Origin: Mycolicibacterium sp. P1-5
Lineage (GTDB): Bacteria; Actinomycetota; Actinomycetes; Mycobacteriales; Mycobacteriaceae
Assembly (NCBI RefSeq): GCF_008329565.1
Contig: NZ_NPKT01000016.1
Location: 1 to 64,000, forward strand
DNA: 64,000 nucleotides
Direction: 5' to 3'
Part shown: positions 25,423 to 34,525 of the stretch, piece by piece
How the letters are laid out: each line of letters starts with the position of its first letter
How positions within the stretch are numbered: the first letter of the stretch is position 1
Position numbers and translations under genes: made by a program
The notes under the pieces: generated by a model
Databases searched by the model: none
The model's input: the letters and a program-made list of their open reading frames with translations, nothing else
What the model was told of the DNA's origin: nothing

Positions 25423-28400
25423 TTGCTCTGGTTCTCCTCGGCATCGATACGGTTGATCGCTTCGCTCATGTGTGCCCCGACTTTGGCGATGTATGGCTCG
25501 TCGATCGCCTGGATGTGCTCGCCGCCGATCGGCACGATCTCCAGATCCGAGACAAACTCGCCCCAGCCCCCGTCGGGCTGGCGAATGGCGTAGCGCGGCT
25601 CGAAGAAGATCGCGTCGTCGTGGTAGCGGTCGGCCATATACAGCGTGACGTGACCGTCGTAAGGCTGGATCTCCACCGTCTCGAGCAAGCGGTTGTCCAA
25701 GTAGGACGTGCGCTGATGCTCGATGACGCCACCCGGGATGTCGACTCCGCTGTCCTTGACCGCGTCCAGCACGAACCGGACCTGACCTTCGTCGTCGAGC
25801 TGCTCGAGCTCGTCGTAAGGGATTTCGGGAACCTCGACATTGAAAGTGCGCGAAGCGAACAGTGCGTAGCGATCCCAGCGCGCCCGCGTCTCTTCTCGGG
25901 TCTGCGGAATCTCCTCACCCGGACGCACCATGTCGATCAACCCGACGAACCTGACATCAGCGCCCGCGCGTTTGAGGCCGATCGCGCAGGCATAGGCGAG
26001 CGCGCCGCCCAGCGACCAGCCGACGAGGATGTAGGGACCGTTGCCCTGGATCTCCATCAGCTTCGGCAGGTAGGCGGCAGCCCGCTCCTCGACAGAGCCC
26101 TCAACACGCTCGAAGCCGTACATCGGGGTGTCTTCCGGCAACCTTTTGAGCAGCGGTTCGTAGACCACGGTCGAGCCGCCTGCCGGATGGAACACGAACA
26201 CCGGAATGCGCGACGAGCCTTCGGTTTTGGCTCGAATGGTGCGCACGAATCCTTCGAGTTCGCCGGACTCGAGGAATCCGCGGACCGTGGTGGCCAGCTC
26301 CTCGATGGTCTTGGCGGACCTGACGTCCTGGACGGTGATGGTGCCGTCGGCGCGTTCGGAGAGACGCTCGGCCAGCTTCGTCGCCGTCGCATCGTCGATG
26401 GCGGGTAGCTCGTTGAAGATGCCTCCCGGTGACTTACCGGTGACGATGGCCCACGTCGCGAACGCCACTCGTTCGGCAGCTTCACGCGGCGGAACGTCAG
26501 CGCCGAGCGCCTCGGTGACGGCCTGCTGAGTCAGCACCTTGGCCGCGGCAGCGGCCGCGGTGGATTTGCCCGGGCCGGCCGGATCGGTCGGCGGCGGCGG
26601 GATGTTCGGCTCCGCCTCAGCCGCTAAATCAGTCGCGATCGGGTGGCCGGCCTCGGCCAGCTTGGCCTCGAGTTCGGCGACCGTGCTCGCGCCGCCCATC
26701 AGCTCCGCCTGCTCGGCGGCGATCTCCTCGGCCGTCTTGCCCTTCTGTGCCTCGGCCAGGTCGTCAACCTCGTCGCGGTGCTCGATCGCGTACTCGATGA
26801 GCTTCTCGACGGCATACAGATTGGCGTCACGCACCGCGGTCAGCTGGATCGGCGGCAGGTCGAAGTCGTACTCGACGCGGTTCTTGATCCGCACTGCCAT
26901 CAGCGAATCCAGGCCCAGCTCGATCAGCGGGACCTCCCAGGGCAGGTCCTCGGGCTCATAACCCATCGCGCCGCCCACGATCGCCGCGAGCCGGTCGTGA
27001 ACCGCCTCGCCAGAGTCCGGCGACCACTTCGCGAAACCGGCGGCCAGACCGGCGCCCGCGGCCAGGTTGTCGGACAGGATCTCGGCATCTTCCGGCTCGT
27101 CCGCGGGGGCCTCGGCGGCCGGATTGGTGACCGCGACACCGGTCGCAACGGCAGACGGCAAAGCCGACACCGCACCGCCGCGGGTGACGACGGCGTCATA
27201 GACCAGCGTGAACGACTCATCGATCCGGGCGTGCACCTGCACCGAAGCGCCACCGGGATGGCGGGTCAGCGTGGTGACCAGCCGGGCGCCGTCACCGGGC
27301 ACCGCGCGCTGTTCGGATGCGGTCAGCTTGGCGTCCGGGAGAACCTGTGCCGCAGCCGATTTCACCAACGCGGCCAGGTCGGCCTGACCCTTCGGCGAAT
27401 ACTCCCACACGTGGCGGCCATCGGGGGTGGCCACATGGTTGCCCGGCATGATCACCGAGCTGTCGCCGGTGAACTGCGCGTCCAGCCAGTGCGGCTTGCG
27501 CTTGAACCGGGTCGGCGGGATGTCGGCGTACTTGGCCGGCTCCGACCCTGAATCAAACAAAGTCCACAAATCCAGATCGTGCCCGTAGACGTAGAGCTGC
27601 GCCATCGCGGCGACCATCGACTCGACCTCGTCCTGCTTACGGGCCAGAGTGGCGATCAACTGGCCGTCATGCAGCCCGGCAGCCGCGGTGGTCAGTCCGA
27701 CCTGCATGAGCGCCACCGGATTCGGCGCGAGCTCCAGGAACGTGGTGTGCCCGTTGTCGACGGCGTTGCGAATGCCATGGGTGAAGTAGACGCTGTGTCG
27801 CAGCCCCTTCTTCCAGTACTCGACGCCGTGGATCGGCTCGCCACCCGGGCGGATGTAGCTGCCCTCGTGGACAGTCGAGAAGTAGCCGGTGTGCAGCGGA
27901 TGCGGCTCGATACCCTGGATCTCCGCCGACAGCTCGCCGAGCAGCGGGTCCATCTGCTGAGTGTGGCTGGCGCCCTTGGTCTGCAGCTTGCGGGCGAACT
28001 TGCCCTCGGATTCGGCGCGAGCGACGATCGCGTCGATCTGCTCCGGCGGACCGCCGATGACGGTCTGGGTGGGGGCCGCGTATACGCACACCTCCAGGCC
28101 CGGGTAGTCGGAGAAAACCGTCTTGATCTCGTCGGCCGAGTACTCGACCAGTGCCATCAGCCGGATGTACTCACCGAACAGCATCGCCTCGCCCTCACCC
28201 ATCAGGTGCGCGCGCGAGCAGATCGTGCGGGTGGCATCGCCCAACGACAGGCCACCGGAGAAGTAGGCCGCCGCCGCCTCGCCGAGCGACTGACCCACCA
28301 CCGCACCGGGTTTGGCGCCGTGATGCTTGAGGAATTCACCGAGCGCGATCTGGATGGCGAAGATCACCGTCTGGACCACTTCGATGGGGTATTCGCAGGT

Positions 28401-30755
28401 CTCGTTGGTGTAGTCGATCGCGTCGTCGAGGATGAGCTCGACGACCGAATAGCCGCGCTCGTCCTGGATGTGGGCGTCTACCTTGTTGATCCACTCGGCG
28501 AACACCGGTTCGCGCAGATACAGGCTCTTGCCCATCTTGCGGTGCTGGGCACCGAATCCGGCCAGCACCCACACCGGCCCGTTGGTCACCGGCCCGTCGG
28601 CGCTGTATACCAGCGGGCTCTGCTTGCCCTCGGCGATTGCCCGCAGACCCTTCACCGCTTCGTCGTGGTCGTGGGCCAGCACCACGGCCCGCGACCGGCC
28701 GTGGTTGCGTCGCGACAGTGAGCGCCCGATGGCCTCCAGCGACGCCGCCCGGCCCGCCGGGCTGTCGACCCAGTCGGCCAACTCGGCCGCCGTCGCCCGC
28801 TTGCGCGAAGTCAGGAATCCCGAAACAGCCAGCGGCACAACCGGAACGGGCTTCTCCGATGCCTCCCATTCGGCGCGGGCGGCCTCGATCAATTCGAGCG
28901 CCTCGTCGGTCAGGCCGGGCAGTGCGGGCTCATCGTCGTCGGAGTATGCGACGGCCGTGGCGTACTCCTCGACCACCTCCTCGTCGCCGACAAACTCGCC
29001 GTATTCGTCCATCCGGACCCCGCCGACGTACTCGGCGTCGGCGTCGGACGTGGCCTTGTCGTCGACCGGTGCGGATTCCGCTTGCGGCTCAACCAGATCG
29101 GCCGGCAGCACCTCGCGTACCACCAAGTGGGCGTTGGCGCCACCGAAACCGAACCCGGACACGCCGGCGATCGCGTGGCCGCTGTAGCGCGGCCAGTCAG
29201 TGACCTTGTCGACCACGCGCAGCCGGACCGCGTCGAAGTCGATGTACGGGTTGGGCCCGGCGTAGTTGATCGACGGTGGAACCTTGTTGTGACTCAACGA
29301 CAATGCCACCTTGGCGAGGCTGGCCGCACCGGCGGCCGACTCCAGGTGGCCGAGGTTGGACTTCACCGCACCGAGTAGCACGGGCTGTTCGGCGGAACGG
29401 CCCCGGCCGATGACACGGCCCAGCGCGTCGGCCTCCATCGGGTCACCGAGGATGGTTCCTGTTCCGTGCGCCTCGATGTAATCGACACTGCGGGGGTTGA
29501 TTCCGGCGTTCTTGTACGCCTTTCGCAGCACATCGGCCTGCGCGTCGGGGTTCGGCGCGAGCATGCCGTTGGACCGGCCGTCGTGGTTGATGGCGCTGCC
29601 TGCGATGATCGCGAGGATCTCGTCACCGTCACGGCGGGCGTCACTCAGGCGCTTGAGCACCAGCATGCCGCCGCCCTCGGAGCGCGAATAGCCATTGGCG
29701 TCAGACGAGAACGACTTGATTCTGCCGTCAGGCGCGAGCACACCGCCGACCTCGTCGAAGCCGATGGTCACCAGCGGCGTGATCATCGCGTTCACGCCGC
29801 CGACCATCGCCACGTCGGCCTCGCCGGAACGCAGCGCCTGAACACCCTGGTGGGCGGCGACCAGCGAGCTGGAGCATGCGGTGTCCAAAGCCATTGAGGG
29901 ACCGCGGAAATCGTAGAAGTAGGACACCCGGTTGGCGATGATCGAACTCGTGGTGCCGGTGATCGCGTATGGATGTGCGGTCGTCGGATCAGCCACCGCG
30001 AGGAACTGGTAATCGTTGTTCGACGCACCGATGTACACACCGACGTTGGTGCCGCGCAGACTCGAGGCCGGAATGCGCGCGTTCTCCAGCGCTTCCCAGG
30101 TGAGCTCGAGCGCCATCCGCTGTTGCGGGTCGATGTTGTCGGCTTCCATCTTCGACAGCGCGAAGAACTCGGCGTCGAAGCCCTTGATGTCGGTGAGGTA
30201 GCCACCACGGGTGGCGGCCTTGGCGACCCGCTCGGCGATGCGCGGCTCGGCGAGGAACTCCGACCAGCGGCCCTCGGGAAGGTCGGTGATCGCGTCGCGG
30301 CCCTCGAGCAGCGCCTGCCACATCTCAGCGGGAGTGTTCATGTCCCCGGGGAACCGGGTGGCGACGCCGATGATCGCGATGTCTTCGACATCGGCTGCCC
30401 GCGACCAGTCCTCGCCCGCATCGTCGAACTCGATTTCCGGCTCACCCTCGATGATCACGGTGGCGAGCGACTCGATGGTCGGGTGGCGGAAGGCCACCGT
30501 CGCCGTCAACGTGACACCGGTGAGGTCCTCGACATCGCTGGCCATCGCGACCGCATCTCGCGATGACAGACCCAGTTCCACCATCGGAGTGGACTCGTCT
30601 ACCGCGTCGGGAGCCTGCCCGGTCGCGTTGGCCACCCAGTTACGCAGCCACTCGCGCATCTCCGGCACCGTCATATCGGTGCGGGCGGCCGTCGGCGCGC
30701 CCTCTGACGGGGCAAGCGTGATCTCGGGGGTATCGGGCGTTTCTGGTTCAGACAT
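25419..30755 (-). CDS. pks13: polyketide synthase Pks13 (mycolic acid condensase)
   Basis: A 1778-residue type I synthase (M. tuberculosis Pks13 is 1733) that condenses two fatty acyl chains into the mycolic beta-ketoester and transfers it to trehalose. Domains in order: N-terminal ACP (Ser65 in ELGLSSRDAV), ketosynthase (Cys294 in LDTACSSSL), an acidic linker (about 550-640), acyltransferase (Ser823 in GQSLGEAAA), second ACP (Ser1284 in LGLDSLMAV), and thioesterase (Ser1581 in GWSLGGALA). All catalytic residues are present. An Ala/Glu/Pro-rich linker between the second ACP and the thioesterase is longer than in M. tuberculosis and explains part of the extra length. It is 27 nt downstream of fadD32 and overlaps accD4 by four bases. 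Confidence 0.98.
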   Translation of the reverse strand: MSEPETPDTPEITLAPSEGAPTAARTDMTVPEMREWLRNWVANATGQAPDAVDESTPMVELGLSSRDAVAMASDVEDLTGVTLTATVAFRHPTIESLATVIIEGEPEIEFDDAGEDWSRAADVEDIAIIGVATRFPGDMNTPAEMWQALLEGRDAITDLPEGRWSEFLAEPRIAERVAKAATRGGYLTDIKGFDAEFFALSKMEADNIDPQQRMALELTWEALENARIPASSLRGTNVGVYIGASNNDYQFLAVADPTTAHPYAITGTTSSIIANRVSYFYDFRGPSMALDTACSSSLVAAHQGVQALRSGEADVAMVGGVNAMITPLVTIGFDEVGGVLAPDGRIKSFSSDANGYSRSEGGGMLVLKRLSDARRDGDEILAIIAGSAINHDGRSNGMLAPNPDAQADVLRKAYKNAGINPRSVDYIEAHGTGTILGDPMEADALGRVIGRGRSAEQPVLLGAVKSNLGHLESAAGAASLAKVALSLSHNKVPPSINYAGPNPYIDFDAVRLRVVDKVTDWPRYSGHAIAGVSGFGFGGANAHLVVREVLPADLVEPQAESAPVDDKATSDADAEYVGGVRMDEYGEFVGDEEVVEEYATAVAYSDDDEPALPGLTDEALELIEAARAEWEASEKPVPVVPLAVSGFLTSRKRATAAELADWVDSPAGRAASLEAIGRSLSRRNHGRSRAVVLAHDHDEAVKGLRAIAEGKQSPLVYSADGPVTNGPVWVLAGFGAQHRKMGKSLYLREPVFAEWINKVDAHIQDERGYSVVELILDDAIDYTNETCEYPIEVVQTVIFAIQIALGEFLKHHGAKPGAVVGQSLGEAAAAYFSGGLSLGDATRTICSRAHLMGEGEAMLFGEYIRLMALVEYSADEIKTVFSDYPGLEVCVYAAPTQTVIGGPPEQIDAIVARAESEGKFARKLQTKGASHTQQMDPLLGELSAEIQGIEPHPLHTGYFSTVHEGSYIRPGGEPIHGVEYWKKGLRHSVYFTHGIRNAVDNGHTTFLELAPNPVALMQVGLTTAAAGLHDGQLIATLARKQDEVESMVAAMAQLYVYGHDLDLWTLFDSGSEPAKYADIPPTRFKRKPHWLDAQFTGDSSVIMPGNHVATPDGRHVWEYSPKGQADLAALVKSAAAQVLPDAKLTASEQRAVPGDGARLVTTLTRHPGGASVQVHARIDESFTLVYDAVVTRGGAVSALPSAVATGVAVTNPAAEAPADEPEDAEILSDNLAAGAGLAAGFAKWSPDSGEAVHDRLAAIVGGAMGYEPEDLPWEVPLIELGLDSLMAVRIKNRVEYDFDLPPIQLTAVRDANLYAVEKLIEYAIEHRDEVDDLAEAQKGKTAEEIAAEQAELMGGASTVAELEAKLAEAGHPIATDLAAEAEPNIPPPPTDPAGPGKSTAAAAAAKVLTQQAVTEALGADVPPREAAERVAFATWAIVTGKSPGGIFNELPAIDDATATKLAERLSERADGTITVQDVRSAKTIEELATTVRGFLESGELEGFVRTIRAKTEGSSRIPVFVFHPAGGSTVVYEPLLKRLPEDTPMYGFERVEGSVEERAAAYLPKLMEIQGNGPYILVGWSLGGALAYACAIGLKRAGADVRFVGLIDMVRPGEEIPQTREETRARWDRYALFASRTFNVEVPEIPYDELEQLDDEGQVRFVLDAVKDSGVDIPGGVIEHQRTSYLDNRLLETVEIQPYDGHVTLYMADRYHDDAIFFEPRYAIRQPDGGWGEFVSDLEIVPIGGEHIQAIDEPYIAKVGAHMSEAINRIDAEENQSK

Positions 30756-30782
30756 GAGACCTCTGAGTACTTCCTAGGGGGG

Positions 30783-32675
30783 TCATTCCTCGTCGTCGGG
30801 GAAGGCGTTGGCCACCTTGCCGCTGCGCAGGGTGCCGTCGAGATAGGCCGAGCGGCAGGCGCGCCGGCCGATCTTGCCGCTGGAGGTCCGCGGGATCGCG
30901 CCGGCGGGAGTCAGCAGCACATCGCGAACCGTGACGCCGTGGCGCACCGCAATCGCCGCGCGGATGTCATCAGAGATCGGCCCCAGCTCCATCTTGTGAG
31001 AACCTGGCGCGCGCTCTGCGACGATCACCAACTGCTCGGAGCTGTCGGTGGCGTCGCGCTTGAGACCGGCGTGCGCGTTCTCGAACACGTCATCCGGCAG
31101 CTGGTTGGCAGGCACCGAGAAGGCTGCGACGAATCCGGTCCGGACAGCCTTGGTGGCTTCCTGAGCGGAGTACTCCAGATCCTGCGGGTAGTGGTTGCGA
31201 CCGTCGATGATCACCAGGTCCTTGACGCGGCCGGTGATGTAAAGGTCGCCGTCGTAAAACGCGCCGAGGTCACCGGTGCGCACCCAGGTCGCCTCGTCGG
31301 TGGCGCCCTCCGCGTGCGACGGGCTGGTCCGCGACTTCAGGATGTTCTGGAAAGTCTCGCGGGTCGATTCCTCTTTGTTCCAGTAGCCGGTGCCCATGTT
31401 CTGGCCGCTGATCCAGATCTCGCCGATCTGCCCGTCGGGCAACTCGGTGGCAGTCTCGTGGTCGACGATCACCGCCCACTCGGCGACTCCAACCTTGCCG
31501 GCCGAGGCCTGTGCGACGGCCTTGACTGAGTCGTCGGGAACCACGACGAAGCGGCCCGCGTTCAGTTCGTCACGATCCACCGAAACGATCTTGGGCTCTT
31601 CGGCCGAGGGCGTGGTCGACACGAACAGGGTCGCCTCCGCCAAGCCGTAGGACGGCTTGATGGCCCTCGGCTGGAAGCCGAACGGGCGGAACGCCTCGTT
31701 GAAGCGCTCCACGGTGGCGGCCGAGATCGGCTCACTGCCGTTGAGGATGGCCTTCACATGAGACAGGTCCAGCGGCTCTTCGTCATCCTTGGGAACACCA
31801 CGCGCCGCGGCGTGGTCGAACGCGAAGTTCGGGGCGACCGAGATGGCGCCGCCGGTGTCGCCTTCGCGATAGGCGAGCTCGCGGATCCAGCGACCGGGGC
31901 GGCGGACGAAGGCCGCGGGCGTCATGAACGTGAAGTAGTGCCCGATCATCGCCGGCAGTAGCGCGGTGACCAGACCCATGTCGTGGAAGAACGGGAGCCA
32001 AGAAACACCCCGGTCGCCTTCCTCGCCCTCGAGGGCCTCGATCACCTGCACGACGTTGGTGGCCAGGTTCAGGTGGGTGATCTGGACACCACTGGGGATC
32101 CGTGTTGAGCCGGAGGTGTACTGCAGATACGCGATGGTGTCCTCATTGACCGCATCGAACGGTTCCCACGTCGCGCCGACCTCGTTGGGGACCGCGTCCA
32201 CGGCGATGACGCGGGGGCGTTCCTTGGCCGGACGGCTCCGGAAGAACTTGCGCACCCCCTCGGCGGAGTCGGTGGTGGTCAGGATCGCTGACGCACCGCA
32301 GTCGTCCAACACGGCGTGCAACCGGCCCACGTGGCCGGGCTCGGCCGGGTCGAACAGCGGGACCGCGATGCGACCGGAGTACATGGTGCCGAAGAAGGCG
32401 ACGAGGTAGTCGAGGTTTTGCGGGCACAGGATGGCCACTCGGTCGCCGGGCTGGGTCACCTGCTGCAGGCGGGCGGCCACGGCGCGATTGCGGGCGCCGA
32501 AGTCGGCCCAGGTCAGTTCGCGGACGACGCCGTCACGTTCGACGGAGAAATCCAAGAAGCGGTAGGCGATCTTGTCGCCGCGGACCTTGGCCCAGCGCTC
32601 CACGTGCTTGATCACACTGGCGCCCTCGGGGAAGGTGATCAGGCCGTTCTTGATGAACGGATTGTGGAACGGCAT
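30783..32675 (-). CDS. fadD32: long-chain fatty-acid-AMP ligase FadD32
   Basis: A 630-residue acyl-AMP ligase that activates the meromycolic chain as acyl-AMP and loads it on the N-terminal ACP of Pks13. The adenylation motifs are YLQYTSGSTRIPSGVQITH, KPSYGLAEATLF, WVRTGDLGAFYDGDLYITGR and the C-terminal IPRTSSGKIGRRACR. The C-terminal Lys loop is present. The ATG at 32675 follows AGGAG at a normal distance. The M. tuberculosis protein begins slightly upstream with a peptide ending before AYHNPF, aligned with PFHNPF here. A 33-codon open frame ends 12 nt upstream (see separate entry). This is the first gene of the fadD32-pks13-accD4 operon. Confidence 0.98.
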   Translation of the reverse strand: MPFHNPFIKNGLITFPEGASVIKHVERWAKVRGDKIAYRFLDFSVERDGVVRELTWADFGARNRAVAARLQQVTQPGDRVAILCPQNLDYLVAFFGTMYSGRIAVPLFDPAEPGHVGRLHAVLDDCGASAILTTTDSAEGVRKFFRSRPAKERPRVIAVDAVPNEVGATWEPFDAVNEDTIAYLQYTSGSTRIPSGVQITHLNLATNVVQVIEALEGEEGDRGVSWLPFFHDMGLVTALLPAMIGHYFTFMTPAAFVRRPGRWIRELAYREGDTGGAISVAPNFAFDHAAARGVPKDDEEPLDLSHVKAILNGSEPISAATVERFNEAFRPFGFQPRAIKPSYGLAEATLFVSTTPSAEEPKIVSVDRDELNAGRFVVVPDDSVKAVAQASAGKVGVAEWAVIVDHETATELPDGQIGEIWISGQNMGTGYWNKEESTRETFQNILKSRTSPSHAEGATDEATWVRTGDLGAFYDGDLYITGRVKDLVIIDGRNHYPQDLEYSAQEATKAVRTGFVAAFSVPANQLPDDVFENAHAGLKRDATDSSEQLVIVAERAPGSHKMELGPISDDIRAAIAVRHGVTVRDVLLTPAGAIPRTSSGKIGRRACRSAYLDGTLRSGKVANAFPDDEE

Positions 32676-32687
32676 ACAAATCTCCTG

Positions 32688-32789
32688 TCAGAACACATCT
32701 GTGTCGGGCCCCGCGGCGGCCGCGCTCGAGATCGCGCCACCGGTCGCCCAGCGTCTCGGGCCCCAAACCTCCAGATCGTACAGATCCAT
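32688..32789 (-). CDS. candidate 33-residue leader peptide upstream of fadD32
   Basis: An ATG at 32789 preceded by GAAGGA seven bases upstream opens a 33-codon frame, starting MDLYDLEVWG, that stops at 32688. The stop is followed at once by the AGGAG of fadD32, whose ATG comes 12 nt after the leader stop. This spacing would let ribosomes finishing the leader influence fadD32 initiation. The peptide has an acidic start, a Trp-Gly pair, an Ala-rich middle and no similarity that I recognise. It sits in the 236-nt gap that must hold the mycolate operon promoter. Translation is inferred from the start context only. Confidence 0.4.
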   Translation of the reverse strand: MDLYDLEVWGPRRWATGGAISSAAAAGPDTDVF

Positions 32790-32911
32790 CCCAGGTCCTT
32801 CTCAGACCGCGATGACTCTGTGGGCCGCTCACGTGTGCAGCTCTTATTTTCTTCTTAATGTTAGGCGTAGTCGCGGCGGCGGCCAAATCCATCAGCCGAC
32901 GAGCTCCCACG

Positions 32912-33931
32912 TCATCCGTGTTTCGGATGTGGCGCGTTCTCGATCAGATCGTGCGCCCAATTCAGTGTCCACTGCGTCGAGGTTTGACCGTCGAGGTTCC
33001 AGAACTGCGGCGTGTTGTACAGCGCGTGCACCGGCTGTCCGGCGCCACCGGCCAACACGTCGAGCGTGGTCGGCAGATTCGTGATGTTGAACGCCTGCTC
33101 GGGCGCAGCGCAGATCAGGTCACCGGCCCCACAGATTTCGTTGGTGCGGTTGTTCAACGACCCGAATCCGCCGGGGCGCTCACCGGTCATGGTCAGCCCC
33201 ATCGCCGACAGCACCGGGACCTCGTGGAGCGTGATCTCAGCGCCTTCGCCGGGCGGATTGGGGCCGATGTCCTGCCCGACCCCCGTCTGGCGGCGGCCAT
33301 CGGCGATCAGCGTCACACCGAGAACCAGGTCCTCGTCGACCGGGCCACGTCCGTTGCCGATATCGCTGGCGATATCCCCGCCGATCACCGCGCCCTGTGA
33401 AAAGCCGGCGATGACGTAACTGGTCAGCGGGCAGCGATTGTTCATGTCAGCCATCGCCTTGACCGCAGCCCGGGTGCCCTCGGCGCGACTGTCGTTGTAG
33501 GACATCTGGTTGTCCTGCGACAGCGGATTGTGGAACTGCGCGGTGTAGGGAACGGTGAAGACCTCCAGGCGGTCCCGGCCGAACTGGTTGACCAGGGGCG
33601 CGGTGACGTTGAGGATCAGCGACCGCGGGAACTGGGTGGGGTTCAGCGGATCGTCGGTGGGAGACGACTCCCAGGTGCCGGGGATCGCGATCATCTGGAC
33701 GTCCGGGCAGCTGGCGTCCTGGAATTCCGGCCGTGGCTTGTGCTGACCCGGTGAAATGGTCGGCGGGAGCGCGCTCGGTGGGACCGCCGTCGGCGGCGCT
33801 TCGGGCCGGCGGACGACGATCACGATGATCGCGACGATGAGCGCCACCGCGACGGCCATGGCGCCGGCGGCGATCAGTCCGAGAATGCGGTGACGTTTGC
33901 GCTGGGCGCTGGTTCGGGAGTTGCGAGCCAT
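32912..33931 (-). CDS. culp6: cutinase-like membrane-anchored hydrolase (Rv3802c homologue)
   Basis: A 339-residue protein matching Rv3802c (Culp6, 336 residues), an essential cell-envelope phospholipase/thioesterase of the cutinase-like alpha/beta hydrolases. A basic N-terminus and one helix at about 16-40 anchor it, then a Pro-rich linker leads to the domain starting SCPDVQMIAIPGTWESS. The nucleophile is Ser178 in IAGFSQGAVIGGD. The family Asp and His are expected in the last 120 residues, which carry FNITNLPTTLDVLAGGAG. Start ATG at 33931 with AAGGAGG upstream. It sits 21 nt after the DUF732 gene and before the mycolate operon, suggesting a shared role in mycolate or envelope lipid turnover. 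Confidence 0.93.
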   Translation of the reverse strand: MARNSRTSAQRKRHRILGLIAAGAMAVAVALIVAIIVIVVRRPEAPPTAVPPSALPPTISPGQHKPRPEFQDASCPDVQMIAIPGTWESSPTDDPLNPTQFPRSLILNVTAPLVNQFGRDRLEVFTVPYTAQFHNPLSQDNQMSYNDSRAEGTRAAVKAMADMNNRCPLTSYVIAGFSQGAVIGGDIASDIGNGRGPVDEDLVLGVTLIADGRRQTGVGQDIGPNPPGEGAEITLHEVPVLSAMGLTMTGERPGGFGSLNNRTNEICGAGDLICAAPEQAFNITNLPTTLDVLAGGAGQPVHALYNTPQFWNLDGQTSTQWTLNWAHDLIENAPHPKHG

Positions 33932-33952
33932 TGAGAGAAGGAGGTCTTCCTG

Positions 33953-34432
33953 TTAGCAGAGCCGCTGGGTAGCGATCCGGATGTAGTCGGCCGTGGCCTC
34001 AGTCACCTGCGGATCGGGGGCAGTGTGCGGCGGCGATCCCGCGTCGACGACGTCACTACGCACCATCGGAGCAATGTAGTCCCAGACCGCCTGGTCGCTC
34101 TGACCGGCCGCGTGGGCCTGACAGACGTGGGAACCGATGCTCAATGCTTCCAGTTCGCTCGATGGATTCACACCTGCGGCGGTGAGCGCGTCGAGGAACC
34201 CGCGCTGCGCCGGTGTGACGTTGAACTTCGACGACTGCACGTCGGCGTCCCCAGGCAGCGGCGCGCCTTGACCGTGGACGGCGCCGTGGGTCTGGGCGGT
34301 TGGCGGCGCGGCGGTGGTCACCAGGTCTTCACTGGCGGAGCAGGCCACCAACAGCACAGCCGCCGAGCCGAGCAGTCCGGCCATCAGCAGCGCGTGACCG
34401 CTGCCGTTCACAAGATGGACCGAGCGCTGCAC
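33953..34432 (-). CDS. DUF732 domain lipoprotein
   Basis: A 159-residue exported protein. A lipobox LLVAC ends the signal sequence, with the acylated Cys at residue 31. The C-terminal 85 residues (about 70-157) form a DUF732 domain: RGFLDALTAAGVNPSS, SIGSHVCQAHAAGQS, and the final Cys that can pair with the Cys of SHVC. DUF732 proteins are small, disulfide-bonded, secreted mycobacterial proteins of unknown function. The start appears to be GTG at 34432. In M. tuberculosis there is no gene here between Rv3802c and fbpD. Probable cotranscription with culp6 (21-nt gap). Confidence 0.82.
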   Translation of the reverse strand: MQRSVHLVNGSGHALLMAGLLGSAAVLLVACSASEDLVTTAAPPTAQTHGAVHGQGAPLPGDADVQSSKFNVTPAQRGFLDALTAAGVNPSSELEALSIGSHVCQAHAAGQSDQAVWDYIAPMVRSDVVDAGSPPHTAPDPQVTEATADYIRIATQRLC

Positions 34433-34457
34433 GTCTCCACGTTACCGGCTGGCGCAG

Positions 34458-34517
34458 GGTCGCCCAGAGCACCGCAAGATTGCGGAAAGTTAACATTTCA
34501 AATTTATCTGGGCGATC
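34458..34517. terminator. nested hairpins with AT-rich loop between fbpD and the DUF732 gene
   Basis: Outer arms GGTCGCCCAGA (34458-34468) and TCTGGGCGATC (34507-34517) pair at 10 of 11 positions. Inside lies a second perfect hairpin, CCGCAA-GA-TTGCGG (34472-34485), then an AT-rich stretch including GTTAAC (34486-34506). It starts 8 nt after the fbpD stop codon (minus strand). It may end fbpD transcription, but the AT-rich part could equally be the promoter of the lipoprotein gene. Confidence 0.5.
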
Positions 34518-34525
34518 CGATCGAC

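Noticed and set aside
25445..25470. Another copy of the repeat core (ATCGCTTCGCTCATG) in the pks13 3' end
   Set aside because: Only an 11-base match, explained by the coding of a conserved pks13 C-terminus; no flanking similarity.
23866..25593. A 575-codon plus-strand frame opposite accD4
   Set aside because: AccD4 on the minus strand is unmistakable; long antisense frames are common in high-GC coding DNA with strong third-position bias.
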